Assembly: GCF_900142985.1 (NCBI RefSeq)
Contig: NZ_LT670849.1
Span: 4,170,501-4,234,500, forward strand
DNA length: 64,000 bases
Direction of reading: 5' to 3'
Source of the DNA: Bradyrhizobium erythrophlei
Lineage (GTDB): Bacteria > Pseudomonadota > Alphaproteobacteria > Rhizobiales > Xanthobacteraceae
Under the pieces are notes generated by a model, which was given only the letters and a program-made list of their open reading frames with translations, was not told where the DNA came from and searched no databases. The first letter of the stretch is position 1, and each line of letters begins with the position of its first letter. Of the stretch, positions 54,589 to 62,502 are shown in pieces. The position numbers and the translations under genes were made by a program.

Positions 54589-54615
54589 CCATTATCCTTA
54601 CGGGAGCGAGAATGG

Positions 54616-54657
54616 GTCCCGGATCTGCGTCATGTCATGCCGCGACGCGTCCGGGAC
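54616..54657. repeat. Short palindromic repeat (CCCGGAT...GTCCGGG type), copy 2
   Basis: GTCCCGGATCTGCGTCATGT and then GCCGCGACGCGTCCGGGAC form a hairpin closely similar to the element at 8080-8124. Confidence 0.6.
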
Positions 54658-54865
54658 ACGAGACAAACCGCGAGAGAGCCGGTTGCGCCTAAAATCCAAA
54701 TTCCGAAGCCCGATCAAGCCTGAGTCTATTGTCCACTCCTTTTTGCAAAAATATTTCGTTTCGCCCGTCGGGCAAATCATCTCTACAAGCTCGCGCCATC
54801 CCGCCTCGATAAGAGCAACTGTGTCGAGATAGACGAGGGCCTGGGCGCGATAAAGGTTCGCTCGA

Positions 54866-55828
54866 TCAGGCGGGTGCGTAACGAGCGGTGTCCCATTTCT
54901 GGTGGCGAGCGATCATGACGTTGAGAATGCAGATCAGCTTGCGCATGCAGGCCACGAGAGCCACCTTCGGCTCCTTTCCCTTGGCGATCAGGCGGCGATA
55001 GAAGGCCTTGGCGACTGGATTGTTCTGCGTGGCAGCGCCGAGGCAAGGCATGTAGATGGCGTTGCGGATCCAGCGGCGGCCGCCCTTGATGTGGCGCTCG
55101 CCCCGGCGCTTTCCACTGTCATCGTCGTAAGGAGCGATGCCTACCAAAGCGGCGGCGATCTTATCGTTCACTTGCCCGAGTTCTGGCATCCCTGCAACGA
55201 GGATCGCGGAGGTCGTTTCGGCAAAGCCCGGCACGCTCTCGATAATTTCGGCACGCTCGGCAAGGTGCGGTGTAGCCTTGACCTTGGCTGCGATCGCAGT
55301 CTCGAGCTTTTCAATTTCGGTCGCCAGACTCTTCAAGACGCGGGCCTGTGCTTTCTGAACCGGTCCCGGCGCGGCATGTGCACTTTGGCTTTGCAATCGG
55401 ACCTTCAGCTCAACGAGCGCTAGGCGTGCTTTCACCAGGGCCGCCAGTTCCTCTTGCGCAGCATCATGTGTCTGGCTCGGCGTCTCGCCGAACGTCTCGG
55501 CAAACCAGGCGATCATCTCAGCATCGATCGTATCACTCTTGGCAAGCCGTCCGGCCGATTGAGCGAAGTGACGAACCCGCTTTGGGTCCACGATCCGTAC
55601 CTCGATGCCGGCATCGTGCAGCACCTTGCGCCATTCACGCTCGTAACCGCCGCTCGCCTCCATCACCGCCTTGCCTACCTGGTGCCTGCGAAGCCAGGCC
55701 ACCAGTTTGCGGCGACCTTGGGCGGTGTTCGGACAGGTCTGCCGCAACGCCAATGCTCGAATGCACAGGTCCACCTTGTCTTTGGCGACGTCGATGCCCA
55801 CGACAGCGAGTTGATTTTGTGCCATCAT
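54866..55828 (-). CDS. IS110-family transposase/recombinase
   Basis: The protein has 320 residues. The N-terminal DEDD RuvC-like domain has GIDVAKDKVDL, VMEASGGYE and DTIDAEMIAWFA. The C-terminal Tnp domain has IIESVPGFAETTSAILVAG and GIAPYDDDSGKRRGERHIKG with the catalytic serine in DDDSG. Family members cut and join DNA at a CT core guided by an element-encoded bridge RNA. Two start codons overlap (ATGATG at 55828 and 55825) behind AAGGAAGGGAG. The gene looks intact. Confidence 0.93.
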   Translation of the reverse strand: MMAQNQLAVVGIDVAKDKVDLCIRALALRQTCPNTAQGRRKLVAWLRRHQVGKAVMEASGGYEREWRKVLHDAGIEVRIVDPKRVRHFAQSAGRLAKSDTIDAEMIAWFAETFGETPSQTHDAAQEELAALVKARLALVELKVRLQSQSAHAAPGPVQKAQARVLKSLATEIEKLETAIAAKVKATPHLAERAEIIESVPGFAETTSAILVAGMPELGQVNDKIAAALVGIAPYDDDSGKRRGERHIKGGRRWIRNAIYMPCLGAATQNNPVAKAFYRRLIAKGKEPKVALVACMRKLICILNVMIARHQKWDTARYAPA

Positions 55829-56005
55829 CCACTCCCTTCCTTGCTCGGTTCGGGCTCGAAGCCCTTGCAACTGTTCGGGTTGAGGAAGACACCGGAGCTG
55901 TCCCTCGCTCTGATACAGGTTTTGCCGCCTTTGGGGCGCTACGGGCTCAGTTCCAGCAACGGGCGGTTTTGATCCAACCGCCCGTTCGCACATCTTGCCA
56001 AAATT
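55829..56005 (-). ncRNA. Candidate bridge RNA of the IS110 element
   Basis: The leader of the transposase gene starts with a perfect 11-bp hairpin (AACGGGCGGTT / AACCGCCCGTT, 55986-55958) and has a later hairpin (GGGCT/AGCCC, 55864-55852). AGCGCCCC (55940-55933) equals the left target flank. ATCAGAG (55914-55908) nearly equals the reverse complement of the right flank (ATAAGAG). ACAGTTGC (55874-55867) equals the element's own end plus core. CAAG (55843-55840) can pair with CTTG at the other end. Order and spacing fit target loop then donor loop. Confidence 0.55.
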
Positions 56006-56015
56006 TGCGGACACA

Positions 56016-56380
56016 AGGGGCGCTTCGCGATCGTCACGAACGTTGGGTGCGGGATGCGGTGGACGCTTTCGGTGCGAAGGACGAACGCGCTTGAGGCGGA
56101 CGGCGAAGTCGTGTGGTCTTGGCGCCCCGATGCTGGCGCTAAATCGGCGAAAGGTGTTTCGCCGATGACGGAGACAATAAGGCCCGGTCTCCGGAGAGAG
56201 CACGAAGGAAACCGTTAAAACCACTGCGCAGGGAAGGCCGGATTGATCCGGTGAACCTGTGGTGACTTGTCTGCGTGCTTTATTTTCGCACGCGGAGCTG
56301 CGGGTGCATCAGACGCCCGGCTTTCCCTGCGCCCTCCAAGGGCGAACTGGTCAGGCAAGACTCGGGTGCACGCCGCGAGA
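56016..56380. repeat. Large intergenic repeat, copy 2 (left part cut off by the IS110 element)
   Basis: About 365 bp similar to 5421-5810, starting AGGGGCGCTTCGCGATCGTC directly at the insertion-sequence edge. The missing left end probably lies beyond the element, near 54795-54815 (CCATCCCGCCTCGATAAGAG). Confidence 0.7.
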
Positions 56381-56474
56381 ATACGGACGTGTGTGGAGCT
56401 AACAACGGCGACGGGGGCTGGCAGGAACCATCTTCGTTTGCGCTGATTAGTTCCACGCCACAAGGAGAAGTGTC

Positions 56475-56696
56475 ATGGCACGCAAATATTCGAAGAAGGC
56501 CTCCAGCAGCGTCGAACGCGCGATGAAGAAGCGCAACGCCGGCACGTTGAAGAGCGGCCGTTCGGGTCGAACGGTCAAGAGCCGCAAGCAGGCGATTGCA
56601 ATCGGGCTCTCCGAGGCGAGAGCGGCCGGAAACAAGGTGCCGAAGAAGGCGACCGGTAGGCGGACGGGCAAGGCAGCGAAACGCAAAACCGCCTAG
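56475..56696 (+). CDS. DUF6496-type basic, histone-like small protein
   Basis: The product has 73 residues: [20 protein letters not shown], then [20 protein letters not shown], the motif [20 protein letters not shown], and an Arg/Lys tail. The Lys/Arg/Ala/Ser content and the SEARAAG-x-KVP motif fit the DUF6496 family, found near stress and DNA-repair genes. It probably binds nucleic acid. AAGGAGAAGTGTC precedes the ATG. It lies 49 bp before ligD on the same strand. Confidence 0.8.
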   Translation: MARKYSKKASSSVERAMKKRNAGTLKSGRSGRTVKSRKQAIAIGLSEARAAGNKVPKKATGRRTGKAAKRKTA

Positions 56697-56745
56697 CCAG
56701 GCGGGCGCTACAGCGGCTTTTCATCCGGTACGAGGGAGCATTACA

Positions 56746-59400
56746 ATGCTCCCTCCATTTGTGGGTAGAAGCCTGATTTCGAGATTGCCCTTGCCCCCCA
56801 AAAGCCTTTCCACGTACCGGAAGAAGCGGGATTTCGAAAAGACCTCGGAGCCCAGCGGCGACGCGACGGTGGCGCCGTCCAAACAACGTCGCTTTGTGAT
56901 CCAGAAGCACGATGCGACGCGGCTGCATTACGATTTCAGGCTCGAGTTCGATGGCGTTTTCAAGTCATGGGCGGTGACGAGGGGACCCTCGCTCGACCCG
57001 CACGACAAGCGGCTTGCGGTCGAGGTCGAAGACCATCCGCTCGATTACGGCGATTTCGAAGGCACGATTCCCAAGGGACAATATGGCGGTGGCACGGTGC
57101 AGCTCTGGGACCGCGGCACCTGGGAATCCGACAACCCCGAGAAGGGCTTTGCCAAGGGCGACCTGAAATTCACGCTGCATGGCGACAAGCTGCATGGAAG
57201 CTGGGTGCTGGTGCGGATGCGCCATGATCGCACCGGCGGCAAACGCACCAACTGGCTCCTGATCAAGCACCGCGACGAGTATGCCCGCGAAGGCGAGGGT
57301 AACGATCTTCTCGCGGAAGATCGCTCGGTCGCTTCGGGGCGCAGCATGAGCCAGATCGCCAGCGGCAAGGGCAAGCCGCCGAAACCGTTCATGACCGCGC
57401 GTGGCGGGCCCAAGAGTCATATCAAGGCCGATGCGGTCTGGAATTCGAACCGGGGCGCGGCGGCGGAAGCGCGTGCGCACAACAGCAGAGCCGTTGCGGC
57501 GCCAAAGGCCGCGAAGGTCGATGCGATCCCGGATTTTGTCGCGTTCGAACTATGCACGGCGGTCGAACAACCGCCGAGCGGGACCGGCTGGGGCCACGAG
57601 ATCAAGTTCGACGGCTATCGCGTCCAGTTGCGGGTCGAGGATGGCGAAGTGACGCTGAAAACCCGAAAAGGTCTCGACTGGACCGACAAGTTCAAGGCGA
57701 TCGCGAAGGCGGGCAGCGCGCTGCCGGACGCGATGATCGATGGCGAGATCGTCGCGCTGGACCATGAAGGTAACCCGAACTTCTCGGCGCTCCAGGCCGC
57801 CATTGCCGACGGCAAAACGGATCAGTTGATTTATTATGCCTTCGATCTTTTGCTTGCCGGAGACGAAGACCTTCGCCGCTTGCCACTCGGGACGCGAAAG
57901 GCGCGGCTGAAACAATTGCTCGACGCACAGAAGAAGACCTCGAAGTCGATCCGCTATGTCGAGCATTTCGAAGCCGATGGTACCGATGTTCTGGAATCCG
58001 CAAAAAAACTCTCGCTCGAAGGCATCGTCTCCAAGAAGCTGAGCGCACCCTATCGCTCGGGGCGTTCCGAAAGCTGGACCAAGACCAAATCCCGCGCCGG
58101 GCAGGAAGTCGTGCTCGGCGGCTGGAAGACGACGAACGGTAAATTCCGCTCGCTGATGGCCGGCGTCTATCGCGACGATCACCTGGCCTTTGTCGGGATC
58201 ATCGGAACGGGCTTTGGGCAGGATACGGTCCGGCGCATCATGCCCGCGCTCAAAAAAGCGGAAGCGGATGAGAGCCCGTTTGGCGGTAAGGATGCGCCAC
58301 GCAAGACCCGCGATATTCATTGGCTGAAGCCGGAGCTGGTCGCGGAAATCGAGTTCGCCGGCTTTACCGACGGCGGCAACATCCGGCAGGCGGCGTTCAA
58401 GGGGCTGCGTCAGGACAAGCCGGCAGGCGAAGTCGTTGCGGAGAAGGTGGCCATGGTGAACGTGATCAGGCCTGCGCCAAAAGCCTCCAACAATTCCGGC
58501 GAAGTGATGGGCGTTGTGATCTCAAAGCCCGACAAGGAGCTGTGGCCGGCGACGAGCGACGGCGAGGGTGTCACCAAGCTCGATCTGGCGCGCTATTTCG
58601 AGGCGGTGGGCGAATGGATGCTCCCGCATCTCAAGGGGCGGCCGTGCTCGGTGGTGCGCGCGCCCGACGGGATCAAAGGCGAGACGTTCTTCCAGCGCCA
58701 CGCGATGACGGGAACGTCAAAGCTGCTCGAGCTGGTCAGGGTTTCCGGCGATCGCAAACCGTATTTGCAGATCGACCGCGTCGAGGGGCTTGCGGCAGTG
58801 GCGCAGTCCGGCGGGCTCGAACTGCATCCGTGGAATTGCGCGCCGGATGCGACCGACGTTCCCGGGCGTCTTGTGTTCGATCTCGACCCTGCGCCGAATG
58901 TCGGCTTTGCCGATGTGATCGAGGCCGCCAGGGACATGCGCGAGCGTCTCACGGCGCTCGGCCTTGAAAGCTTCTGCAAGACCACCGGCGGCAAGGGCCT
59001 GCACGTCGTGGCGCCGCTGACTTATGGCGCCAAGGACAGGGTGACGTGGAAGGAAGCCAAGGCCTTTGCGCAAGGCGTCTGCCAGTGGATGGCTCAGGAC
59101 AATCCGGAAGCATACCTGCTCAACATGTCGAAGAAGCTGCGCAAGGGAAAGATCTTCCTCGACTATCTGCGCAATGATCGCATGGCGACGGCGGTTGCGG
59201 TGCTTTCGCCGCGCGCGCGTGAAGGCGCCACGGTATCGATGCCGCTCACCTGGGCGCAGGTGCGTGGCGATCTCGATCCCAGGCGCTACACCGTTCGCAC
59301 CGTCCCGGCCTTGCTCGCGAAGGGCAAGGCGTGGGACGGCTACGATGACGCCGCATCGTCGATCAGAAGCGCGATGAAGAAGCTGGGCGGTAAATTGTAG
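56746..59400 (+). CDS. ligD: Multifunctional non-homologous end-joining DNA ligase LigD
   Basis: The 884-residue protein has three domains in the order phosphoesterase - ligase - polymerase. The 3'-phosphoesterase has [17 protein letters not shown] (H55, H61). The ATP-dependent ligase has nucleotidyl lysine K287 in [10 protein letters not shown]. The primase-polymerase has catalytic acids D712 and D714 in FDLDPAPN. It repairs double-strand breaks with Ku, which is not in the window. The ATG at 56746 has GAGGGA in front; earlier starts give non-coding-like sequence. The domain order differs from the mycobacterial one. Confidence 0.95.
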   Translation: MLPPFVGRSLISRLPLPPKSLSTYRKKRDFEKTSEPSGDATVAPSKQRRFVIQKHDATRLHYDFRLEFDGVFKSWAVTRGPSLDPHDKRLAVEVEDHPLDYGDFEGTIPKGQYGGGTVQLWDRGTWESDNPEKGFAKGDLKFTLHGDKLHGSWVLVRMRHDRTGGKRTNWLLIKHRDEYAREGEGNDLLAEDRSVASGRSMSQIASGKGKPPKPFMTARGGPKSHIKADAVWNSNRGAAAEARAHNSRAVAAPKAAKVDAIPDFVAFELCTAVEQPPSGTGWGHEIKFDGYRVQLRVEDGEVTLKTRKGLDWTDKFKAIAKAGSALPDAMIDGEIVALDHEGNPNFSALQAAIADGKTDQLIYYAFDLLLAGDEDLRRLPLGTRKARLKQLLDAQKKTSKSIRYVEHFEADGTDVLESAKKLSLEGIVSKKLSAPYRSGRSESWTKTKSRAGQEVVLGGWKTTNGKFRSLMAGVYRDDHLAFVGIIGTGFGQDTVRRIMPALKKAEADESPFGGKDAPRKTRDIHWLKPELVAEIEFAGFTDGGNIRQAAFKGLRQDKPAGEVVAEKVAMVNVIRPAPKASNNSGEVMGVVISKPDKELWPATSDGEGVTKLDLARYFEAVGEWMLPHLKGRPCSVVRAPDGIKGETFFQRHAMTGTSKLLELVRVSGDRKPYLQIDRVEGLAAVAQSGGLELHPWNCAPDATDVPGRLVFDLDPAPNVGFADVIEAARDMRERLTALGLESFCKTTGGKGLHVVAPLTYGAKDRVTWKEAKAFAQGVCQWMAQDNPEAYLLNMSKKLRKGKIFLDYLRNDRMATAVAVLSPRAREGATVSMPLTWAQVRGDLDPRRYTVRTVPALLAKGKAWDGYDDAASSIRSAMKKLGGKL

Positions 59401-59415
59401 TCGCAATCGCGGCGG

Positions 59416-59580
59416 TCAAATCCGTCCAAGCAGAAGTAGTATCAGCAGGATCACGATGACGAGCCCGAGGCCGCCGCCGCCATAATAGCCGGTGCCATAG
59501 AAGGGGCCGCCGCCAACGCCGCTAAAACCGCCGAGCAGGGCGATCACCAGAATAATCAGAATGATGGTACCAAGGGACAT
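59416..59580 (-). CDS. DUF3309-family small membrane protein
   Basis: The product has 54 residues: MSLGTIILIILVIALLGGFS, a glycine-rich middle (GGGPFYGTGYYGGGG) and a second helix (LGLVIVILLILLLLGRI). This two-helix, Gly-rich pattern is the DUF3309 family. GGAGGATTCG precedes the ATG at 59580. It is convergent with ligD and may be stress-related by context. Confidence 0.85.
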   Translation of the reverse strand: MSLGTIILIILVIALLGGFSGVGGGPFYGTGYYGGGGLGLVIVILLILLLLGRI

Positions 59581-59700
59581 CGAATCCTCCAGCCGTAACG
59601 TTTGTGTGCGTTCCAGCCAGCCAACAAACGGGACTCGTGAAAGTTCCGCGTGTTCGCAGTGCACTTGGTAGCGGTTTTGGGAGTGAAAACGACGTTTGCG

Positions 59701-62502
59701 TTAAGCGAATTGCCTGATCCGTCTCGCGGCCGGATTCGCGGCGCCGACATAGCTTGCCTTGAGCGCGACGACCGGCAGATGCTCGAACAGAACGGCCAGA
59801 GGTATGCGGGACTTATCCGACAGGCCTGCGCTTTGAAGCGAATAGCCATCGATATGAAGCTCGCCGTCGAAAGCATTGCCGCGCGGCCACACTCGGCCCT
59901 GATCGGAGAGCGGCGCGTAGCACCGCGCGACAGCCGCGATCACCGCGTGGCGGCCGCGGCGGCGGGCAAATGCGATCACATGATCGCGGTGGGGGCCGCT
60001 GACTTGCAGCTGCTCGTTATCGCCATGCCCGAAAACGTCTGCAAGCTCGTTGCGGAGCCTGAGAACATGCCGGGTCCAGGCCAGCTTGATATGGCCGTTC
60101 GGCCAATCCCGAATGAGGGCCTGCCAACCGGGCTGCTCAACGTGCTTCAAGACGTCAGCGCGCTCGGCGAAATCGACCGGCCGGCGATTGTCGGGATCGA
60201 CCATCGACAGATCCCAGAATTCCGTTCCCTGATAGAAGTCAGGCACGCCGGGCATCATCGCCTTCAGCGTGACCTGGCTCAGCGAATTGAGCGCGCCCAG
60301 CAGCGCGACCCGGCGCGCAAAATGATCCAGCGAATCCAGAAATTCGGCCGAAACCGACCGATCCAGGATTCGGTCGATGAAGTTGCAGACGGAGGTCTCA
60401 TAAGCTTGGTGCGGATTGAGCCAGCTCGTCTCCTGCTTGCCCTCGCGCGCCGCCTTCACGGCATAGGCCCTGAGCCGCTCTGTCAGGGAATGGTCTGGGG
60501 ACTTGATCGGCCACACCCCGAGCAGGGTCTGATAGAGCATGTATTCGAACGTTGCCGACGGCGCGCGAAAATTGCCGTCGGTGGTGATATGCGGCGCATT
60601 GAGCACCTTCCAGCGCGCGACGATCGCTGTCCATTCGCCCGGGAGCTCGCTGAGTGCGATCAGCCGCGCGCGGGCGTCTTCACCGCGCTTGGTGTCGTGC
60701 GTCGCGGTCGTCGTCATCGCGTGCGGCCAATCTTGGGCGCGGGTCACCATCATCTTGTGAAAGGCGTCGGGCGACAGCGCCGAAGCAGACGGCTCGCCGC
60801 CGACTTCGTTGAGCGCGAGCAGGCGGTGCCAGCGATAGAAGGCGGTATCTTCCAGCGACTTCGCCATCAAGGGTCCGGTGAACTGCTGCACTTTCTGCGC
60901 AAATCGCCGCACCCGCGTCGCGCTGTGCAAGGCCAGGCCAGGTCTAGCGAGATCCATGGTCAACGCATCGCGAAGAAAATCGAAGATCCCTTCGTCGGCC
61001 GCGTACCATTCCGCGCGCGCTTTTTCGATCGTCTCCGAAATCAGGGCGCGATCCTCAGGCGCTGCGCCGGCCGCGGTGAGATAAGTCCGGTAGATCGGAA
61101 AGTTCAGTACATAAAGTTCGAGCGCCTGGCGCAGGCTGTCAGCGGAGAAGTCGCGCGTCGAATAATGTCCGGCCGCGATGCGAGCGAGCAGTCGCGCCAG
61201 CACGGTGAATTCGCTGGTGAGCAGCGTTTCCAGCACGCGCCGCTTGGCCGCCTTCAGCACGGGCGCGAGTACCGGCGGCATGTTGCTGATCTGACGCCAG
61301 ACCTCGTCGAGTGCCTCCAGTCCCTTTTCGCTGGCCAGTACGCGGGAAATCGCATTGAGCGTCTCATAGCCGGTCGTGCCTTCGACGCCGGCAAAAGGCC
61401 GCAAGTCTTCGTGCTCGCCGAGAATCTTCTCGACCACGAGATAGAACGAGCGCCCGGCCTTGCCGCCGGCCTTCCGGATCAACCGGCTCAGGCGCTGGAA
61501 GTATTGTGCCGGATCGCGCAGACCGTCGATGTGATCGAGCCGCAAGCCCTGCAACTTGCCTTCTTCGATCAACCGCCGGACCAGACCATGGGCGACGTTA
61601 AAGGTCGCAGCGTCTTCCACCCGCAACCCCGCCAGCGAATTGACGTCGAAGAAGCGGCGATAGTTGATGTCGCTGGAGGCGAGCCGCCAATGTCCGAGCT
61701 TGTAGTGCTGGCGCTCGAGCAGATGGTGCAGGACCTGGGTTTGGGTAGGACGATCCGGTCCGGCGCGATAGGCGGCAAGTCCGCGTTCGATGATCTCGCG
61801 GCTGCCGTCGATGTCCTTCAGCTCGGCCTTGAAGGTCGGCGCCTCCTTACGGTTCGGATGCCGCAAGCCATGGTAGCGCGAGGCCAGATGGAGAATGCGT
61901 TTTCTGGCGAGACCATTCTCGGCGACCGCCTCCCTGACGATCGTGGTCAGGATTTCGCCGTAACGCTCCGGCGCGATCGGCAGGCGGTGCTCGAAATACC
62001 AGGCCGAGAAGCTGCCTTCGCCGGCGTCGTAACGCAGCTCGATCTCGCCGTTTTCGAGCGCCTTGCCGTAGGAGGAGCCGAGGATAGGAAGCAGCACGCC
62101 GCCGCGCGCACGATAGGGCAACAGCTCCCAGTCGATGTCGAACGAAACCGCGTGTGGCGAAGCCTCGCCCCATTCCAGAACGTCAAGCCACCACGGATTG
62201 TCGTCAAAGTGCACGCCGACATGGTTCGGGACGAAGTCGAGGATCAAGCCAAGGTCATGCTTCTTCAGCGTTTGGCTCAAGCGTTCAAAACCTTGGTCGC
62301 CGCCGAGTTCGGGATTGATGACGGTATGGTCGACGACGTCATAGCCGTGGGTCGAACCCTTGCGTGCCTTGGTGAAGGGTGAGGCATAAACGTGGCTGAT
62401 ACCGAGCGCTTTCAGATAGGGAACGACAGCAGATGCGGCATCGAAATCGAAGTTTGCGGTGAGTTGCAAACGGTAGGTCGCGATCGGAACGGCTGACGGC
62501 AT
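59701..62502 (-). CDS. treY: Malto-oligosyltrehalose synthase TreY
   Basis: This 933-residue GH13 enzyme converts the reducing end of maltodextrin to an alpha,alpha-1,1 bond. It shows IATYRLQLTANFDFDAASAV at the start, DFVPNHVG, GLRLDHIDGL (nucleophile Asp), VVEKILGEHE (acid/base Glu) and TTTATHDTKRGEDARARL. The length is slightly above the family norm. Its ATG overlaps the treZ stop (TGATG), so translation is coupled. With TreZ it makes trehalose from glycogen, typical of osmotic and drying stress. Confidence 0.96.
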   Translation of the reverse strand: MPSAVPIATYRLQLTANFDFDAASAVVPYLKALGISHVYASPFTKARKGSTHGYDVVDHTVINPELGGDQGFERLSQTLKKHDLGLILDFVPNHVGVHFDDNPWWLDVLEWGEASPHAVSFDIDWELLPYRARGGVLLPILGSSYGKALENGEIELRYDAGEGSFSAWYFEHRLPIAPERYGEILTTIVREAVAENGLARKRILHLASRYHGLRHPNRKEAPTFKAELKDIDGSREIIERGLAAYRAGPDRPTQTQVLHHLLERQHYKLGHWRLASSDINYRRFFDVNSLAGLRVEDAATFNVAHGLVRRLIEEGKLQGLRLDHIDGLRDPAQYFQRLSRLIRKAGGKAGRSFYLVVEKILGEHEDLRPFAGVEGTTGYETLNAISRVLASEKGLEALDEVWRQISNMPPVLAPVLKAAKRRVLETLLTSEFTVLARLLARIAAGHYSTRDFSADSLRQALELYVLNFPIYRTYLTAAGAAPEDRALISETIEKARAEWYAADEGIFDFLRDALTMDLARPGLALHSATRVRRFAQKVQQFTGPLMAKSLEDTAFYRWHRLLALNEVGGEPSASALSPDAFHKMMVTRAQDWPHAMTTTATHDTKRGEDARARLIALSELPGEWTAIVARWKVLNAPHITTDGNFRAPSATFEYMLYQTLLGVWPIKSPDHSLTERLRAYAVKAAREGKQETSWLNPHQAYETSVCNFIDRILDRSVSAEFLDSLDHFARRVALLGALNSLSQVTLKAMMPGVPDFYQGTEFWDLSMVDPDNRRPVDFAERADVLKHVEQPGWQALIRDWPNGHIKLAWTRHVLRLRNELADVFGHGDNEQLQVSGPHRDHVIAFARRRGRHAVIAAVARCYAPLSDQGRVWPRGNAFDGELHIDGYSLQSAGLSDKSRIPLAVLFEHLPVVALKASYVGAANPAARRIRQFA

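Larger units (their letters stand above)
54816..56015 (-). mobile_element. IS110-family insertion sequence, complete
   Basis: About 1200 bp with one transposase gene, a 187-nt leader upstream of it and 50 nt downstream. The ends were placed by comparing flanks with repeat copy 1 (5421-5810). On the minus strand, flank GCGAAGCGCCC-CT precedes the element (TGTGTCCGC...) and CT-CTTATCGAGG follows its other end (...GACACAGTTG). A CT core dinucleotide at both junctions fits IS110 elements. TGTGTC near one end is inverted as GACACA near the other. Confidence 0.7.

Noticed and set aside
55829..56224. N-terminal extension of the IS110 transposase (open frame continues upstream)
   Set aside because: Family alignment starts at MAQNQLAVVGID; the upstream part crosses the element end into the repeat and coincides with the structured leader.
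56421..56470. GGAAC-like -35 before the DUF6496 gene as an EcfG (general stress) promoter
   Set aside because: No CGTT element lies at the 16-17 nt spacing needed.
59650..62382. 910-codon plus-strand frame
   Set aside because: It is antisense to treY, which has clear GH13 motifs.
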